DNA of 64,000 bases from NCBI RefSeq assembly GCF_017355985.1, contig NZ_JAFIQU010000006.1, positions 124,001 through 188,000 on the forward strand, in the 5' to 3' direction. The DNA comes from Arenibaculum pallidiluteum. Its GTDB lineage: Bacteria; Pseudomonadota; Alphaproteobacteria; Azospirillales; Azospirillaceae. Below are positions 18,802-28,295 of this stretch, one piece after another. The stretch's first letter is position 1; each line of letters begins with the position of its first letter. Made by a program: the position numbers and the translations under genes. The notes beneath the pieces were generated by a model. It searched no databases. It had not been told where the DNA came from and worked only from the letters and a program-made list of their open reading frames with translations.

Positions 18802-19959
18802 GTGGCAAGGACGCTTCCCGTTGCGATCCTCCTGGTGTCAGTCGGGACCGCGGCCGGCAACGTCGGTGGTGCCTGGGCCCAGGCTCGGACGCTGACCGGA
18901 GAGCCGCCGCTGGTGGTCGCCCATCGCGGTGCCAGCGGTTACCTGCCCGAGCACACCTTGGCAGCCTATGCCCTGGCGATCGAGATGGGGGCCGACTTCA
19001 TCGAACCGGATCTGGTTGCGACCAGGGATGGTGTGCTCGTGGCTCGCCACGAACCCATGCTCGGCGGCACCACGGATGTCGCGGACCATCCGGAGTTCGC
19101 CGACCGCAGGACCACCCGCGCCGTCGACGGCGCCGATGTCACCGACTGGTTCGCAGGCGATTTTACGCTCGCCGAGATCAAGCGGCTGCGCGCCAGACAG
19201 GCGATGGCCGAGCGTGACCAGTCGAGGAATGGCGAGTTCGAGATTCCAACCCTGCAGGAAGTGGTCGAGCTCGTCAGGACCGAGTCGGCACGCCGGGGAC
19301 GTTCCGTCGGCATCTATCCCGAGACGAAGCACCCGACATACCACCAGCAGATCGGGCTGCCGCTGGAGGACCGGTTGCTCGAGACGCTCGAGGCGGTCGG
19401 CTGGACCGAGAAGACGTCACCCGTCATCATCCAGAGCTTCGAGGTCGCAAACCTCAAGTACCTGCGCACGAGAACGGCGGTACGCCTGGCGCAGCTCGTC
19501 TCCGCCGACGGCGTCGACAGGGATGGCGCCGTTACATTCGCCGCGCCCTCGGCCCGGCCCTACGACTTCGTCGTGTCCGGGAACGGGCGGACCTACAAGG
19601 ACCTCGTCACCAGGGAGGGCCTGGCCGAGGTCAAGGGCTACGCGGACATCATAGCGCCCTGGAAGCCGTATCTGATCCCGACGCGCCAGGTCGACCGGGA
19701 CGGGGACGGCACCCCGGACGACCTCAACGGCGATGGGGTCATGGACGAGCGCGACCGGATCCCGATGCCGCCGACAGGCGTCATCTCGGATGCCCATGCG
19801 GTGGGTCTCCAGGTCCACACCTGGACGTTCCGCAATGAGCCGCGGCGTCTGGCCGCCGACTTCAAGAATGATCCGCTCGAGGAATACCGGGCCTTCTATG
19901 GCGCCGGCATCGACGGCGTGTTCTCCGATTTTCCCGACACCGCACTGAAGGCGCGGTAG
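18802..19959 (+). CDS. Periplasmic glycerophosphodiester phosphodiesterase (GlpQ-like)
   Basis: 385 residues with a signal peptide (about 1-27, ending AWA). Catalytic residues are visible: H41-R42 in AHRGASG, E68 and D70 in [11 protein letters not shown], and H83 in ARHEP. The enzyme would split glycerophosphodiesters into glycerol-3-phosphate and an alcohol in the periplasm, a phosphate-scavenging role that fits its position after pstS and the phosphate cotransporter. A calcium-loop-like insertion, [15 protein letters not shown], lies at about residues 298-312 and resembles thrombospondin type 3 or dockerin loops. GTG start with GGAG upstream. It ends convergently with leuB, separated by a hairpin. 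Confidence 0.93.
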   Translation: MARTLPVAILLVSVGTAAGNVGGAWAQARTLTGEPPLVVAHRGASGYLPEHTLAAYALAIEMGADFIEPDLVATRDGVLVARHEPMLGGTTDVADHPEFADRRTTRAVDGADVTDWFAGDFTLAEIKRLRARQAMAERDQSRNGEFEIPTLQEVVELVRTESARRGRSVGIYPETKHPTYHQQIGLPLEDRLLETLEAVGWTEKTSPVIIQSFEVANLKYLRTRTAVRLAQLVSADGVDRDGAVTFAAPSARPYDFVVSGNGRTYKDLVTREGLAEVKGYADIIAPWKPYLIPTRQVDRDGDGTPDDLNGDGVMDERDRIPMPPTGVISDAHAVGLQVHTWTFRNEPRRLAADFKNDPLEEYRAFYGAGIDGVFSDFPDTALKAR

Positions 19960-20016
19960 GTGCCGGCGACGGCAAGGCCGTTCACAGCCCTTGCCATGGT
20001 CGGGCGGAAACGGAAA

Positions 20017-20045
20017 GGGCCCCTGGCCGCGGTGGCCAGGGGCCC
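20017..20045 (-). terminator. Terminator of the leuCDB operon
   Basis: A perfect 12-bp stem (20017-20028 with 20034-20045) and a 5-base loop, 29 bases beyond the leuB stop. On the minus strand it is followed by the T-rich run TTTCCGTTTCC, as in an intrinsic terminator. It may also stop transcripts from the convergent phosphodiesterase gene. Confidence 0.8.
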
Positions 20046-20074
20046 GGGATCCCGAGCCTGCGGCAGGTGGCGGA

Positions 20075-21184
20075 TCAAGCCGCGAGCTTGTCGAGTTCGC
20101 GGACGATCGACTCGCCCATCACGGTGGTCGAGCAGCGGGCCATGCCCGGGGCCATGATGTCGGCCGTGCGCATGCCGCCCTTCAGCACCTTCTCGATGGC
20201 GCCCTCGATCAGCTTCGCGTCCTCGTCCATGTCGAAGGAGTAGCGCAGCATCATCGCGAAGCTCAGCAGCGTCGCGATGGGATTGGCGACGTCGCGCCCG
20301 GCGATGTCGGGAGCCGAGCCGTGCACGGGCTCGTAGAGGGCGCGGCGGCGCCCGCCCTCCTCGGCGCCCAGCGAGGCGGAGGGAAGCATGCCCAGCGAGC
20401 CCGTGATCATCGCCGCCTCGTCCGAGAGCATGTCGCCGAACAGGTTGTCGGTGACGATCACGTCGAACTGGCTGGGGTTCTTCAGGAGCTGCATGGCGCA
20501 GTTGTCGGCGTACATGTGCTGCAGCTCGACATCCGCGAACTCGGCCGCGTGCAGCTTGGTCACCTCCTGCCGCCACAGCAGACCGGATTCCATCACGTTG
20601 GCCTTCTCGACCGAATGGACCTTCTTGTTGCGCTTGCGCGCGAGGTCGAAGGCCACGCGGGCGACGCGGTGGATCTCGGAGGTCGTGTAGACCTGCGTGT
20701 TCACGCCGCGGCGCTCGCCGTTCGGCAGATCGGTGATGCCGCGGGGCTCGCCGAAATAGACGCCGCCCGTCAGCTCGCGCACGATCATGATGTCGAGGCC
20801 GCGGACGACCTCGGCCTTCAGGGTCGAGGCGTCGACCAGCGCGTCGAAGACGATGGCCGGGCGCAGGTTCGCGAACAGGCCGAGCTCCTTGCGCAGGCGC
20901 AGCAGGCCCGCCTCGGGTCGCCGGTCGAAGGGCACGCCGTCCCATTTCGGCCCGCCCACGGCGCCGAGCAGAACCGCATCGACCGCCATGGCATCGGCCA
21001 TGGTCTCGTCCGAGACCGGCACGCCGTGCTGGTCGATGGCGCAGCCGCCCACCAGCCCCTCGGCCACGTCGAAGGAGACGTGGCGGCGGCGGTCCATCCA
21101 GTCGACCACGCGGCGGACCTGTCGCATCACCTCGGGCCCGATGCCGTCGCCCGGGAGGATCAGGAGCTTCTTGTTGGCGGGCAT
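20075..21184 (-). CDS. leuB: 3-isopropylmalate dehydrogenase
   Basis: 369 residues, standard length. It oxidatively decarboxylates 3-isopropylmalate to 2-oxoisocaproate with NAD+, the third step of leucine synthesis. [15 protein letters not shown] opens the fold; [23 protein letters not shown] and [20 protein letters not shown] are diagnostic, and [20 protein letters not shown] forms the NAD-binding signature. It is the last gene of the leuC-leuD-leuB group and starts 43 bases after leuD, with GAGGAG before the ATG. Confidence 0.97.
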   Translation of the reverse strand: MPANKKLLILPGDGIGPEVMRQVRRVVDWMDRRRHVSFDVAEGLVGGCAIDQHGVPVSDETMADAMAVDAVLLGAVGGPKWDGVPFDRRPEAGLLRLRKELGLFANLRPAIVFDALVDASTLKAEVVRGLDIMIVRELTGGVYFGEPRGITDLPNGERRGVNTQVYTTSEIHRVARVAFDLARKRNKKVHSVEKANVMESGLLWRQEVTKLHAAEFADVELQHMYADNCAMQLLKNPSQFDVIVTDNLFGDMLSDEAAMITGSLGMLPSASLGAEEGGRRRALYEPVHGSAPDIAGRDVANPIATLLSFAMMLRYSFDMDEDAKLIEGAIEKVLKGGMRTADIMAPGMARCSTTVMGESIVRELDKLAA

Positions 21185-21227
21185 GTTCGGGTCGTCTCCT
21201 CTTCTGGGCTCAGGCGTTCTTATGGTC

Positions 21228-21839
21228 TCAGGCGATGAGCCAGGGCTGGCGCTGGCGCAGCTGGGCCTCGTAGCCGTCGATCTCGGCGGCGTGCTGGAGC
21301 GTCAGCCCGATGTCGTCGAGCCCGTTCAGCAGGCAGTGCTTGCGGAAGGGCTCGACGTCGAAGGGGATCGTGCTGCCGTCGGGCCGCTCGATCACCTGCC
21401 GCTCCAGGTCGACGGTCAGGGTGGCGTTCGCGCCCTTGCGCGCGTCCTCCATGAGCTGGTCCACCTGCTCCTGCGGCAGCCTGATCGGCAGGATTCCGTT
21501 CTTGAAGCAGTTGTTGAAGAAGATGTCGGCGAAGCTGGGCGCGATCACCGCCCGGATGCCGAAGTCCAGCAGCGCCCAGGGCGCGTGCTCGCGCGAGGAG
21601 CCGCAGCCGAAGTTCTCGCCGCTCACCAGGATCTGCGCCTTGCGGTAGGCCGGCTTGTTCAGCACGAAGTCCGGGATCTCGGCGCCGTCCTGGGTGTAGC
21701 GCATCTCGTCGAAGAGGTGCTTGCCCAGGCCGGTGCGCTTGATCGTCTTCAGGAACTGCTTGGGGATGATCATGTCGGTGTCGACATTGATCATCGGCAG
21801 CGGGGCCGCGACCCCGGTCAGCGTCGTGAACTTGTCCAT
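21228..21839 (-). CDS. leuD: 3-isopropylmalate dehydratase small subunit
   Basis: 203 residues. LeuD is the swivelling small subunit that pairs with LeuC to isomerise 2- to 3-isopropylmalate. [22 protein letters not shown] starts the protein, and [18 protein letters not shown] is the conserved active-site loop. It begins 26 bases after the leuC stop, consistent with one operon and stoichiometric production of both subunits. Confidence 0.97.
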   Translation of the reverse strand: MDKFTTLTGVAAPLPMINVDTDMIIPKQFLKTIKRTGLGKHLFDEMRYTQDGAEIPDFVLNKPAYRKAQILVSGENFGCGSSREHAPWALLDFGIRAVIAPSFADIFFNNCFKNGILPIRLPQEQVDQLMEDARKGANATLTVDLERQVIERPDGSTIPFDVEPFRKHCLLNGLDDIGLTLQHAAEIDGYEAQLRQRQPWLIA

Positions 21840-21865
21840 GTCTCGTCCTCCTCGGGGCCGTGGGC

Positions 21866-23272
21866 TCAGGCCAGCTGCCGAACGTCGGTCAGTCGGCCGG
21901 TGACGGCCGCCGCGGCCGCCATGGCCGGGCTCACCAGGTGGGTGCGTCCGCCGCGGCCCTGCCGGCCCTCGAAGTTGCGGTTGGAGGTCGAGGCGCAGCG
22001 CTCGCCCGGGCTCAGCTTGTCGGCGTTCATGGCCAGGCACATGGAACAGCCGGGCTCGCGCCACTCGAAGCCGGCCTCCTTGAAGACCCGGTCCAGCCCC
22101 TCGGCCTCGGCCTGCTCCTTCACGAGGCCCGAGCCCGGGACGACCAGCGCCCGCACGCCCGCCGCGACCTTCCGCCCGGAGGCGATCTCGGCGGCTGCGC
22201 GCAGGTCCTCGATCCGGCCGTTGGTGCAGGAACCGATGAAGACGGTGTCGACCTTGACCTCGCTGAGCGGCATGCCGGGCGTCAGGCCCATATAGGCCAG
22301 CGAACGCTCGACCGCGGCGCGCCTGGCGGCATCGGCCACCTGCGCGGGGTCGGGCACGGTGCCGGTGATCGGCAGCACGTCCTGCGGGCTGGTGCCCCAG
22401 GTGACCTGCGGCACGATCTCGGCCGCTTCGAGCACGACCTCCTTGTCGAAGACCGCTCCCTCGTCCGAGGGCAGCGAGCGCCAGTACTCGACGGCCTGCT
22501 CCCAGGCGCCGGCCTTGGGCGCGTAGGGGCGGCCCTTGATGTAGGCGAAGGTGGTATCGTCCGGCGCGATCAGCCCGGCCCGCGCGCCCGCCTCGATCGA
22601 CATGTTGCAGACCGTCATGCGGCCTTCCATGGACAGGCCGCGGATCGCCTCGCCGGCGTATTCGATCACGTAGCCCGTGCCGCCCGCGGTGCCGATCTTC
22701 GCGATGATGGCCAGCACGATGTCCTTGGCGGTGACACCGGCCGACAGCTTGCCGTTCACGGTGATCCGCATGTTCTTCGCGGGCCGCTGCAGCAGCGTCT
22801 GGGTGGCGAGGACGTGCTCGACCTCCGAGGTGCCGATGCCGAAGGCCAGCGCGCCGAACGCGCCATGGGTCGAGGTGTGGCTGTCGCCGCACACGATGGT
22901 CATGCCCGGCAGCGTCAGCCCCTGCTCGGGCCCGGTGACGTGGACGATGCCCTGGCGGATGTCGTCCATCCCGAAATAGGTGACGCCGAAGTCCCCGGCG
23001 TTCCGCTCCAGCGTGTCGACCTGGATCCGGCTCTCCTCGTCGGCGATGCCCTTGGAGCGGTCCGTGGTCGGCACGTTGTGGTCGGCGACCGCGAAGGTCG
23101 CCTCGGGCCGGCGCAGCTTGCGCCCGGCCATGCGCAGCCCCTCGAAGGCCTGCGGACTGGTCACCTCGTGCACCAGATGGCGGTCGATGTAGAGGACGCA
23201 GGTGCCGTCCTCCTGGCGGTGGACGACGTGGCTGTCCCAGATCTTGTCGAACAGAGTGCGCGGCTTGGACAT
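21866..23272 (-). CDS. leuC: 3-isopropylmalate dehydratase large subunit
   Basis: 468 residues, normal for LeuC. It belongs to the aconitase superfamily and binds a [4Fe-4S] cluster through the cysteine of [13 protein letters not shown] and the pair in [10 protein letters not shown]. The start at [17 protein letters not shown] fits the family; the frame stays open upstream to 23428, but that part is low-complexity and unlike LeuC. It is the first gene of the leucine group; its promoter should lie in 23273-23536, where no attenuator or leader peptide was recognised. Confidence 0.97.
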   Translation of the reverse strand: MSKPRTLFDKIWDSHVVHRQEDGTCVLYIDRHLVHEVTSPQAFEGLRMAGRKLRRPEATFAVADHNVPTTDRSKGIADEESRIQVDTLERNAGDFGVTYFGMDDIRQGIVHVTGPEQGLTLPGMTIVCGDSHTSTHGAFGALAFGIGTSEVEHVLATQTLLQRPAKNMRITVNGKLSAGVTAKDIVLAIIAKIGTAGGTGYVIEYAGEAIRGLSMEGRMTVCNMSIEAGARAGLIAPDDTTFAYIKGRPYAPKAGAWEQAVEYWRSLPSDEGAVFDKEVVLEAAEIVPQVTWGTSPQDVLPITGTVPDPAQVADAARRAAVERSLAYMGLTPGMPLSEVKVDTVFIGSCTNGRIEDLRAAAEIASGRKVAAGVRALVVPGSGLVKEQAEAEGLDRVFKEAGFEWREPGCSMCLAMNADKLSPGERCASTSNRNFEGRQGRGGRTHLVSPAMAAAAAVTGRLTDVRQLA

Positions 23273-23536
23273 CGGACTTACCCGGCAGTGGTCACCGCCT
23301 CCGGGCGGGGCGGCGGGACCGAGAACATAGAAGAGAGCGGCTGGTCCCTCAAGGCTTAGCGAATCGCGACAGCCAGCCATGCGTTCCGTTCCTGTCGCCG
23401 GAGCGGCCGCTGCCGCAAAACTTAACACACCATGGCGTCACGAGCTTGCCGAAGCTTGCTTTCTAGACGACCTCGGCGCGCCGTTGCATGAAGCCTCGCC
23501 GGACGGCCATGATGGCCCACCCGCCGGAGTGCAGCC

Positions 23537-23911
23537 ATGACCCCCAAGACCGTCGCCGACCTCGCCCGCTTCGGGCAGAGCCCGCGCGAGGAGATCCCCA
23601 TCCGCCCGGACCCCGCCAAGGTGCTGTCCGGCGCGCCCGACCAGACGGCCTGGAACTACTTCACGGACGGCACCGGCCAGTTCTCGGCCGGGATCTGGGA
23701 AGGCAGGCCGGGGCGCTGGCGCGTCTCCTATACCGAGAGCGAGCTCTGCCACCTGCTCTCCGGCATCGTCCTGCTGCGCGACGAGGGCGGCGGCGAAGCG
23801 GTGTTCCGGGCCGGCGACACCTTCGTGGTCCCAGCGGGCTTCACTGGAAGCTGGGAGGTCGTGGAAACCGCCCGCAAGCTCTATGCGATTTTCGAGCCCA
23901 CCTCCGCATGA
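23537..23911 (+). CDS. Cupin-domain protein (EutQ-like/cupin_3)
   Basis: 124 residues, a single small beta-barrel. The pattern is that of cupin_3 proteins: a segment ending WEGRPGRWRVSYTESELCHLLSG, then a second motif FRAGDTFVVPAGFTGSWEV. Such proteins are often small-molecule binding or isomerase-like barrels. The metal ligands of classical cupins are only partly present (E and H in ESELCHLL). GGAG lies before the ATG. It is divergent from leuC and is followed after 24 bases by a glycosyltransferase gene. The function is unknown. Confidence 0.8.
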   Translation: MTPKTVADLARFGQSPREEIPIRPDPAKVLSGAPDQTAWNYFTDGTGQFSAGIWEGRPGRWRVSYTESELCHLLSGIVLLRDEGGGEAVFRAGDTFVVPAGFTGSWEVVETARKLYAIFEPTSA

Positions 23912-23935
23912 GCCCCGGCCCGTGAGCCGCCGCCC

Positions 23936-25108
23936 GTGAGCGCCCCCCGCGACATCGTCCTGCAGTGGCAGCCGTCCAGCTACTACGGCTGGGGCGTCTA
24001 CGGGCTGAACCTCGCCCTGCACTGGGTCGCGGACCCGGCGCTGCGCCCGCTGTGCTCGGCCCCGGCCGATCCCGCGCGGCTGGCGCTCGACCCGCTGCGG
24101 CGCCTGCGCCTCGGGCCGTTCCTCGCGGCCTCCTCCGCCTTCCAGGACAGCCTGGCGCCCCATGCTGGGACGCGCGTCCCCGTGCGCGCCGCGGTGCTGA
24201 GCGCGCTGGCCGCCGACTTCACGCCCCTGCCCTCGGCCCATGGCGTTGATCTCGCCGGCAGCCCGGACCTCGCCGCGGTCTTCTTCGAGAGCGCCGAGAT
24301 CCCGCCCGACGCCGTCGAGCGCGCGCGCCGCTACCGGACCGTCGTCGCGGGATCGCGCTGGAACCGCGCGGTGCTCGACGCGCACGGCATCGGCGGACCC
24401 ACGGTTCTGCAGGGGGTGGACGACACTTTGTTCCACCCGGCCCCCGTGAACCGTCCCTTCGCCGACCGCTTCCTGGTCTTCTCCGGTGGCAAGGCCGAAT
24501 ACCGCAAGGGCCAGGACCTGGTGATGCTGGCCTTCCGGGCCTTCGCATCCCGCCATCCCGAGGCGCTGCTGGTCACCGCCTGGCACAGCCCCTGGCCGGA
24601 GACGGCGGCCTCGCTGGGCGCCAATCCCGGCCTCGTCCCGCCGGGCTTCGACGGGCACGGGCGGATGGACGTCCGGCGCTGGGCGGCCGAGAACGGCGTG
24701 GATCCCGACCGCATCATCGACCTGGGCCAAGTCCCCAATGCCGAGATGCCGCCCCTGCTGCGCGAGATGGACGCGGCCGTCTTCCCGAACCGCTGCGAGG
24801 GCGGCACCAACCTCGTCGCCATGGAATGCATGGCCTGCGGCGTGCCGACCATCCTGGCCGACAACACCGGCCAGCGCGACCTGGTGGAGCCCGGCGCCTG
24901 CCTGCCGCTGACGCGCCAGACCTCCGTCCCCGGCCGGCCGGGCTGGGGCGAGAGCGAGGTCGAGGAGATCGTCGAGGCGCTGGAGGCCCTGCACCGCGAC
25001 CGGGCGGCGGCCCGGGTCATGGGCGCGCGCGGCGCCGCGGTGCTGGCCCGCCTGTCCTGGCGCGCCCAGGCCGCAGCCCTCAGGGACGCGTTGCTGCCAC
25101 TGCTCTGA
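23936..25108 (+). CDS. Glycosyltransferase family 4-type (GT-B)
   Basis: 390 residues, GTG start. The N-terminal part has LQWQPSSYYGWGVYGLNLAL, an acceptor-side motif. The C-terminal half is the nucleotide-sugar side: LVFSGGKAEYRKGQDLVMLAF, then VFPNRCEGGTNLVAMECMACGVPTI, which is the retaining GT-B signature with its E-x7-E glutamates. It should transfer a sugar from a nucleotide donor; the acceptor is unknown. Its last 29 bases overlap the convergent TPR-glycosyltransferase-like gene. Both may decorate the same surface or protein target. Confidence 0.87.
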   Translation: MSAPRDIVLQWQPSSYYGWGVYGLNLALHWVADPALRPLCSAPADPARLALDPLRRLRLGPFLAASSAFQDSLAPHAGTRVPVRAAVLSALAADFTPLPSAHGVDLAGSPDLAAVFFESAEIPPDAVERARRYRTVVAGSRWNRAVLDAHGIGGPTVLQGVDDTLFHPAPVNRPFADRFLVFSGGKAEYRKGQDLVMLAFRAFASRHPEALLVTAWHSPWPETAASLGANPGLVPPGFDGHGRMDVRRWAAENGVDPDRIIDLGQVPNAEMPPLLREMDAAVFPNRCEGGTNLVAMECMACGVPTILADNTGQRDLVEPGACLPLTRQTSVPGRPGWGESEVEEIVEALEALHRDRAAARVMGARGAAVLARLSWRAQAAALRDALLPLL

Positions 25109-26438
25109 GACGCAGCGCCTCGGCGATGCGGGCATAGACCCCGGCCCAGTCGCCGGGCGCCTGCTGGCGAAACAGGCGCATGGCGGGATACCAGGGGCTG
25201 TCCTCGCGCCCGAGGAACCAGCGCCAGTCCGGCACGGCCCGCAGTGCGACCCAGGTCTCGGCGCCCAGCGCACCGGCCAGATGTGCGAGCGCCGTGTCCG
25301 AGGTCACCACCAGGTCCAGCCCCGCGATCACCGCCGCCGTATCCAGGAAGGCGTCGGGCCCCGCATCGAGTCCGGGCCCGGGATCCAGCACGCCCGGCAG
25401 CAGGCTTCCCGGAGGCAGCGGCCCGCCGTCGGGCGCGCGCTGCAGGCTGACGAGGCTGAGCCCCGGAACGGCGGCCAGCGCCGACAGCGCCGCCGGCGGG
25501 ACCGAGCGCGTGCCGTCGCCGACGACCTCGGGATTGCCCTGCCAAGCAAGGCCGACCCGCAGCCCCGGCAGCGCGCCGAGCCGGGCACGCCAGAGGTCGA
25601 TGCGCGCGGGATCGGCCGCGAGATAGCGGTCCGGCGCGGGTATGGCCCCCGTCGTCGGCGTCAGGAAGCGCGGCACCGTCATCAGCGGGACCCATGCATC
25701 CACGGCCGGCGGCACCGCGCCGAAGCCGACGGTGCCGGAAAGCCCCGGGGCGCTGCCCAGCAGGCGCACCATGCGCTCGGGCGCCCGCAGCAGGACCTGC
25801 ATTCCGGCATCGCGCAGGGGCGCGGCATAGCGCACGAACTGGATCGCATCGCCGCGCCCCTGCTCGGCAACCAGCAGGAGCCGCAGCCCGGGCACCAGCC
25901 GCCCGTCCCATTCGGGCGCGTCGATATCGGCCGAGCGGTCGACCCAGGAGGGCGTGTGCCGCCGCGCCTCGTAGAGGCGCCATCCCTCGGCAAGGCGGCC
26001 GCGCCGCAGCAGGTGCATGCCAAGGTCCTGGGCGGCGGCGGCGAGCCCCGGTTCCACCGCCAGCGCCCGGCGCAGCGGCGCCTCGGCATCCGAATGCCGC
26101 CCGAGATGCCAGAGCGCGGCGGAGGAGCCGGGATCGTGGATCAGGGCGCGGCGCAGCTCGGCCAGCGCCGCCATGGCATCGCCGCGCTGCTCCAGGATCT
26201 CGGCCCGGCGCACGCGCGCCGCGGCGAAGCCGGGCCAGACCGCCAGCAGCCGCTCCAGCGCCGCCGCCTCGTCGATCGGCAGCAGGCGCCCCACCACGGC
26301 ACGCAGCGCGGCCTCGTCAGCGGGGTCCCCTCCGGCGGCGATCCGGGCGACCAGCCGGTCCGCCTCGGCGAGCAGGGCGGCGATCGGGGGGGCGGCCGCA
26401 TCGTCGGCCCGTGGCTCTCTGCCGCTTTCCATCCCCAT
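25080..26438 (-). CDS. TPR protein with GT9/GT41-like C-terminal domain
   Basis: About 452 residues. Residues 1-150 contain TPR-like helix pairs (RRAEILEQRGDAMAALAELR, LGRHSDAEAPLRRALAVEP). The C-terminal half has the signature of a GT-B glycosyltransferase-like family: EQGRGDAIQFVRYAAPL, VTSDTALAHLAGALGA and WRWFLGREDSPWYPAMRLFR. Related alphaproteobacterial proteins lie near surface-glycan or flagellin-glycosylation genes. The start is ambiguous between ATGs 26438 and 26432. Two 3'-terminal codon blocks overlap the convergent glycosyltransferase. Enzymatic activity is likely but unproven. Confidence 0.82.
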   Translation of the reverse strand: MGMESGREPRADDAAAPPIAALLAEADRLVARIAAGGDPADEAALRAVVGRLLPIDEAAALERLLAVWPGFAAARVRRAEILEQRGDAMAALAELRRALIHDPGSSAALWHLGRHSDAEAPLRRALAVEPGLAAAAQDLGMHLLRRGRLAEGWRLYEARRHTPSWVDRSADIDAPEWDGRLVPGLRLLLVAEQGRGDAIQFVRYAAPLRDAGMQVLLRAPERMVRLLGSAPGLSGTVGFGAVPPAVDAWVPLMTVPRFLTPTTGAIPAPDRYLAADPARIDLWRARLGALPGLRVGLAWQGNPEVVGDGTRSVPPAALSALAAVPGLSLVSLQRAPDGGPLPPGSLLPGVLDPGPGLDAGPDAFLDTAAVIAGLDLVVTSDTALAHLAGALGAETWVALRAVPDWRWFLGREDSPWYPAMRLFRQQAPGDWAGVYARIAEALRLRAVAATRP

Positions 26439-26507
26439 GGAATGCCAGGGATCCAGGCCCTGCCGCAAGGCCGCTCCGCGTCTCGGGGTCTTGCGGGGGC
26501 CGGAGGG

Positions 26508-26563
26508 ATCAGGCCGCGAGTGATCAGGCTCCGAGTGATCAGGCCCCGAGTCATCAGGTCAGG
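26508..26563. repeat. 15-bp tandem repeat with TGATCA steps
   Basis: Three 15-base units (26508, 26523, 26538) of the form ATCAGGCnCCGAGTG plus a partial fourth, differing at only a few bases. The last unit runs into the stop codon of the LysE-type gene at 26554. Two junctions contain TGATCA. The array lies in the 115-base spacer between two minus-strand genes. Confidence 0.85.
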
Positions 26564-27204
26564 CGGCGCTCGGTCAGCAGCAGGCGTAGGGCGAAGCCCA
26601 GGAAGAGCACCCCGGCGAGCCCGTCGAGCGCCGCGCGCAGCTTGGCGCTGGCGAGCGCCCGGCGCGCGGCGCTGGCGGCCAGCGCGGCGATCGCGACGAA
26701 GTAGAGGGCGCCCATGGCCGACAGGATCACGCCCAGCAGGAAGATCTGCAGCGGCACCCGGCCAAGGTCGGAATCCACGAATTGCGGCACGAAGGCGAGC
26801 TGGAACAGGATCACCTTGGCGTTCAGCAGGTTCGTGAACAGCGCGTGGGTGAAGATCCGGCCGGCCGGTGGCGGCACAAGGCCCGCATCGCCGCCGCCCG
26901 CGCGCCAGCCCTGCACGGCCGCGCGCAGCGCCCTGGCGCCGATCCAGGCGAGATAGGCCGCGCCCGCCACGCGCAGCAGGTCGAAGAGTATGGGCGAGGC
27001 CGCGATCAGCGCCGAGATCCCGGCAGCGGCCAGCAGCGAGTGGAGGATGTTGCCCAGGGTGATGCCGGCCGTCGCGATCAGCCCGGACTCGCGCCCGCCG
27101 GCGATGCTGCGCGTCAGGACCAGCAGCGTGTCGGGCCCGGGCACCAGGACCAGGAGCACGACGGCGGCGAGATAGAGGCCCAGGAGATGCGGGTCGAGCG
27201 GCAT
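26554..27204 (-). CDS. LysE/RhtB-family amino-acid exporter
   Basis: 216 residues with about six hydrophobic segments. The N-terminal LVPGPDTLLVLTRSIAGGRESG is the LysE/RhtB signature, and GAAYLAWIGARALRAA is the second conserved segment. Members export amino acids or homoserine-lactone-like compounds across the inner membrane. The start at 27204 places the first helix directly after the N-terminus; the frame is open further upstream but lacks membrane character. It is divergent from an MBL-fold gene. The transported solute is unknown. Confidence 0.9.
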   Translation of the reverse strand: MPLDPHLLGLYLAAVVLLVLVPGPDTLLVLTRSIAGGRESGLIATAGITLGNILHSLLAAAGISALIAASPILFDLLRVAGAAYLAWIGARALRAAVQGWRAGGGDAGLVPPPAGRIFTHALFTNLLNAKVILFQLAFVPQFVDSDLGRVPLQIFLLGVILSAMGALYFVAIAALAASAARRALASAKLRAALDGLAGVLFLGFALRLLLTERRLT

Positions 27205-27352
27205 GGAGGGGAGACTAGCCCCGCGACGCCCGCGTCGCGAGATCGAAGATCCTCCTGGCGCCGGGCGAATGCAGGCCGATCGGGAACGGCCGCCGCTTTC
27301 GGCCATTGGCAGCAGAAACGGCCCGGCCGCCGGGCGAGTGGAGATCGAAGCC

Positions 27353-28258
27353 ATGGCAGAGCAGATTCCCCTTCCGCCCGAGGCGAGCGCGGTCGACCCG
27401 GCGCTGGATGCCGCGCGGCGGGATCACACCCACGAGATCGCGCCCGACCTCGCCTACCGGCGCCTCGGCATCGTCAACGTGGTGTTCTACGGCGCGAGCG
27501 GCGCGGGGGACCGGAACTGGGTGCTGATCGACGCCGGGATCCACGGCACCAAGGGCTTCATCAAAAGCGCCGCGGCGGAGCGCTTCGGCGAGGGTGCCCG
27601 CCCTTCCGCCATCGTGATGACCCACGGCCATTTCGACCACATCGGCGCCCTGGAAGACTTGGCCGCCGAATGGGACGTGCCGGTCTACGCCCATGTGCTC
27701 GAGCATCCCTATCTCGACGGCAGCGCGGCCTATCCTCCGGGCGACCCGTCGGTCGGCGGCGGCGCCATGGCGGCGCTGGCGCGGCTCTATCCCCGCGGCC
27801 CCGTGAACGTGGGCGGCCGCCTTCGTGCCCTGCCGGAGGACGGCAGCATTCCCTACATGCCGGGCTGGCGCTGGATCCACACGCCGGGTCACAGCGTCGG
27901 CCATGTCTCGCTCTGGCGCGAGGCCGACAGGACGATCGTCGCGGGCGATGCCTTCGTGACCACGGGGCAGGAGTCCGCCTATGCCGTCGCCGTGCAGCGG
28001 GCCGAGATGCACGGCCCGCCCATGTACTACACGGTCGAGTGGGACAAGGCGAGGGAGTCCGTCCGCCGCCTCGCGGCGCTGGAGCCCGAGCTCGCGGTCA
28101 CCGGTCACGGCGTGGCCATGCACGGCCCCGAGATGCGCGCCGCCCTGCATCGCCTGGCCGACGGGTTCGACGCCATCGCCGTGCCGAAGCAGGGCCGCTA
28201 TCTCGCGAGCCCCGCCCGGGCGGAGGACGGCAGCGCCTATGTCCGGAAGGGCGCTTAG
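27353..28258 (+). CDS. MBL-fold metallo-hydrolase
   Basis: 301 residues. The zinc-binding motif is MTHGHFDHIGAL (about 87-98), with further ligands in HTPGHSVGHVSLW and VAGDAFVT, and a late histidine in VTGHGVAMHG. This matches glyoxalase II/lactonase-like hydrolases of the metallo-beta-lactamase fold. No secretion signal. GGAG lies about 9 bases before the ATG. The substrate cannot be named. It stands between the divergent LysE gene and the convergent HXXEE gene. Confidence 0.88.
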   Translation: MAEQIPLPPEASAVDPALDAARRDHTHEIAPDLAYRRLGIVNVVFYGASGAGDRNWVLIDAGIHGTKGFIKSAAAERFGEGARPSAIVMTHGHFDHIGALEDLAAEWDVPVYAHVLEHPYLDGSAAYPPGDPSVGGGAMAALARLYPRGPVNVGGRLRALPEDGSIPYMPGWRWIHTPGHSVGHVSLWREADRTIVAGDAFVTTGQESAYAVAVQRAEMHGPPMYYTVEWDKARESVRRLAALEPELAVTGHGVAMHGPEMRAALHRLADGFDAIAVPKQGRYLASPARAEDGSAYVRKGA

Positions 28259-28295
28259 CTCGAGCTTTCGGAGCGGCTGCGCCGCGGTACGGCCG

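Noticed and set aside
23273-23428. N-terminal extension of leuC
   Set aside because: The extra 52 codons are low-complexity and absent from LeuC; the family start lies at 23272.
21185-23536. Leucine attenuator or T-box in front of leuC
   Set aside because: No leader peptide with leucine codons and no terminator/antiterminator pair were seen in the 264-base upstream region.
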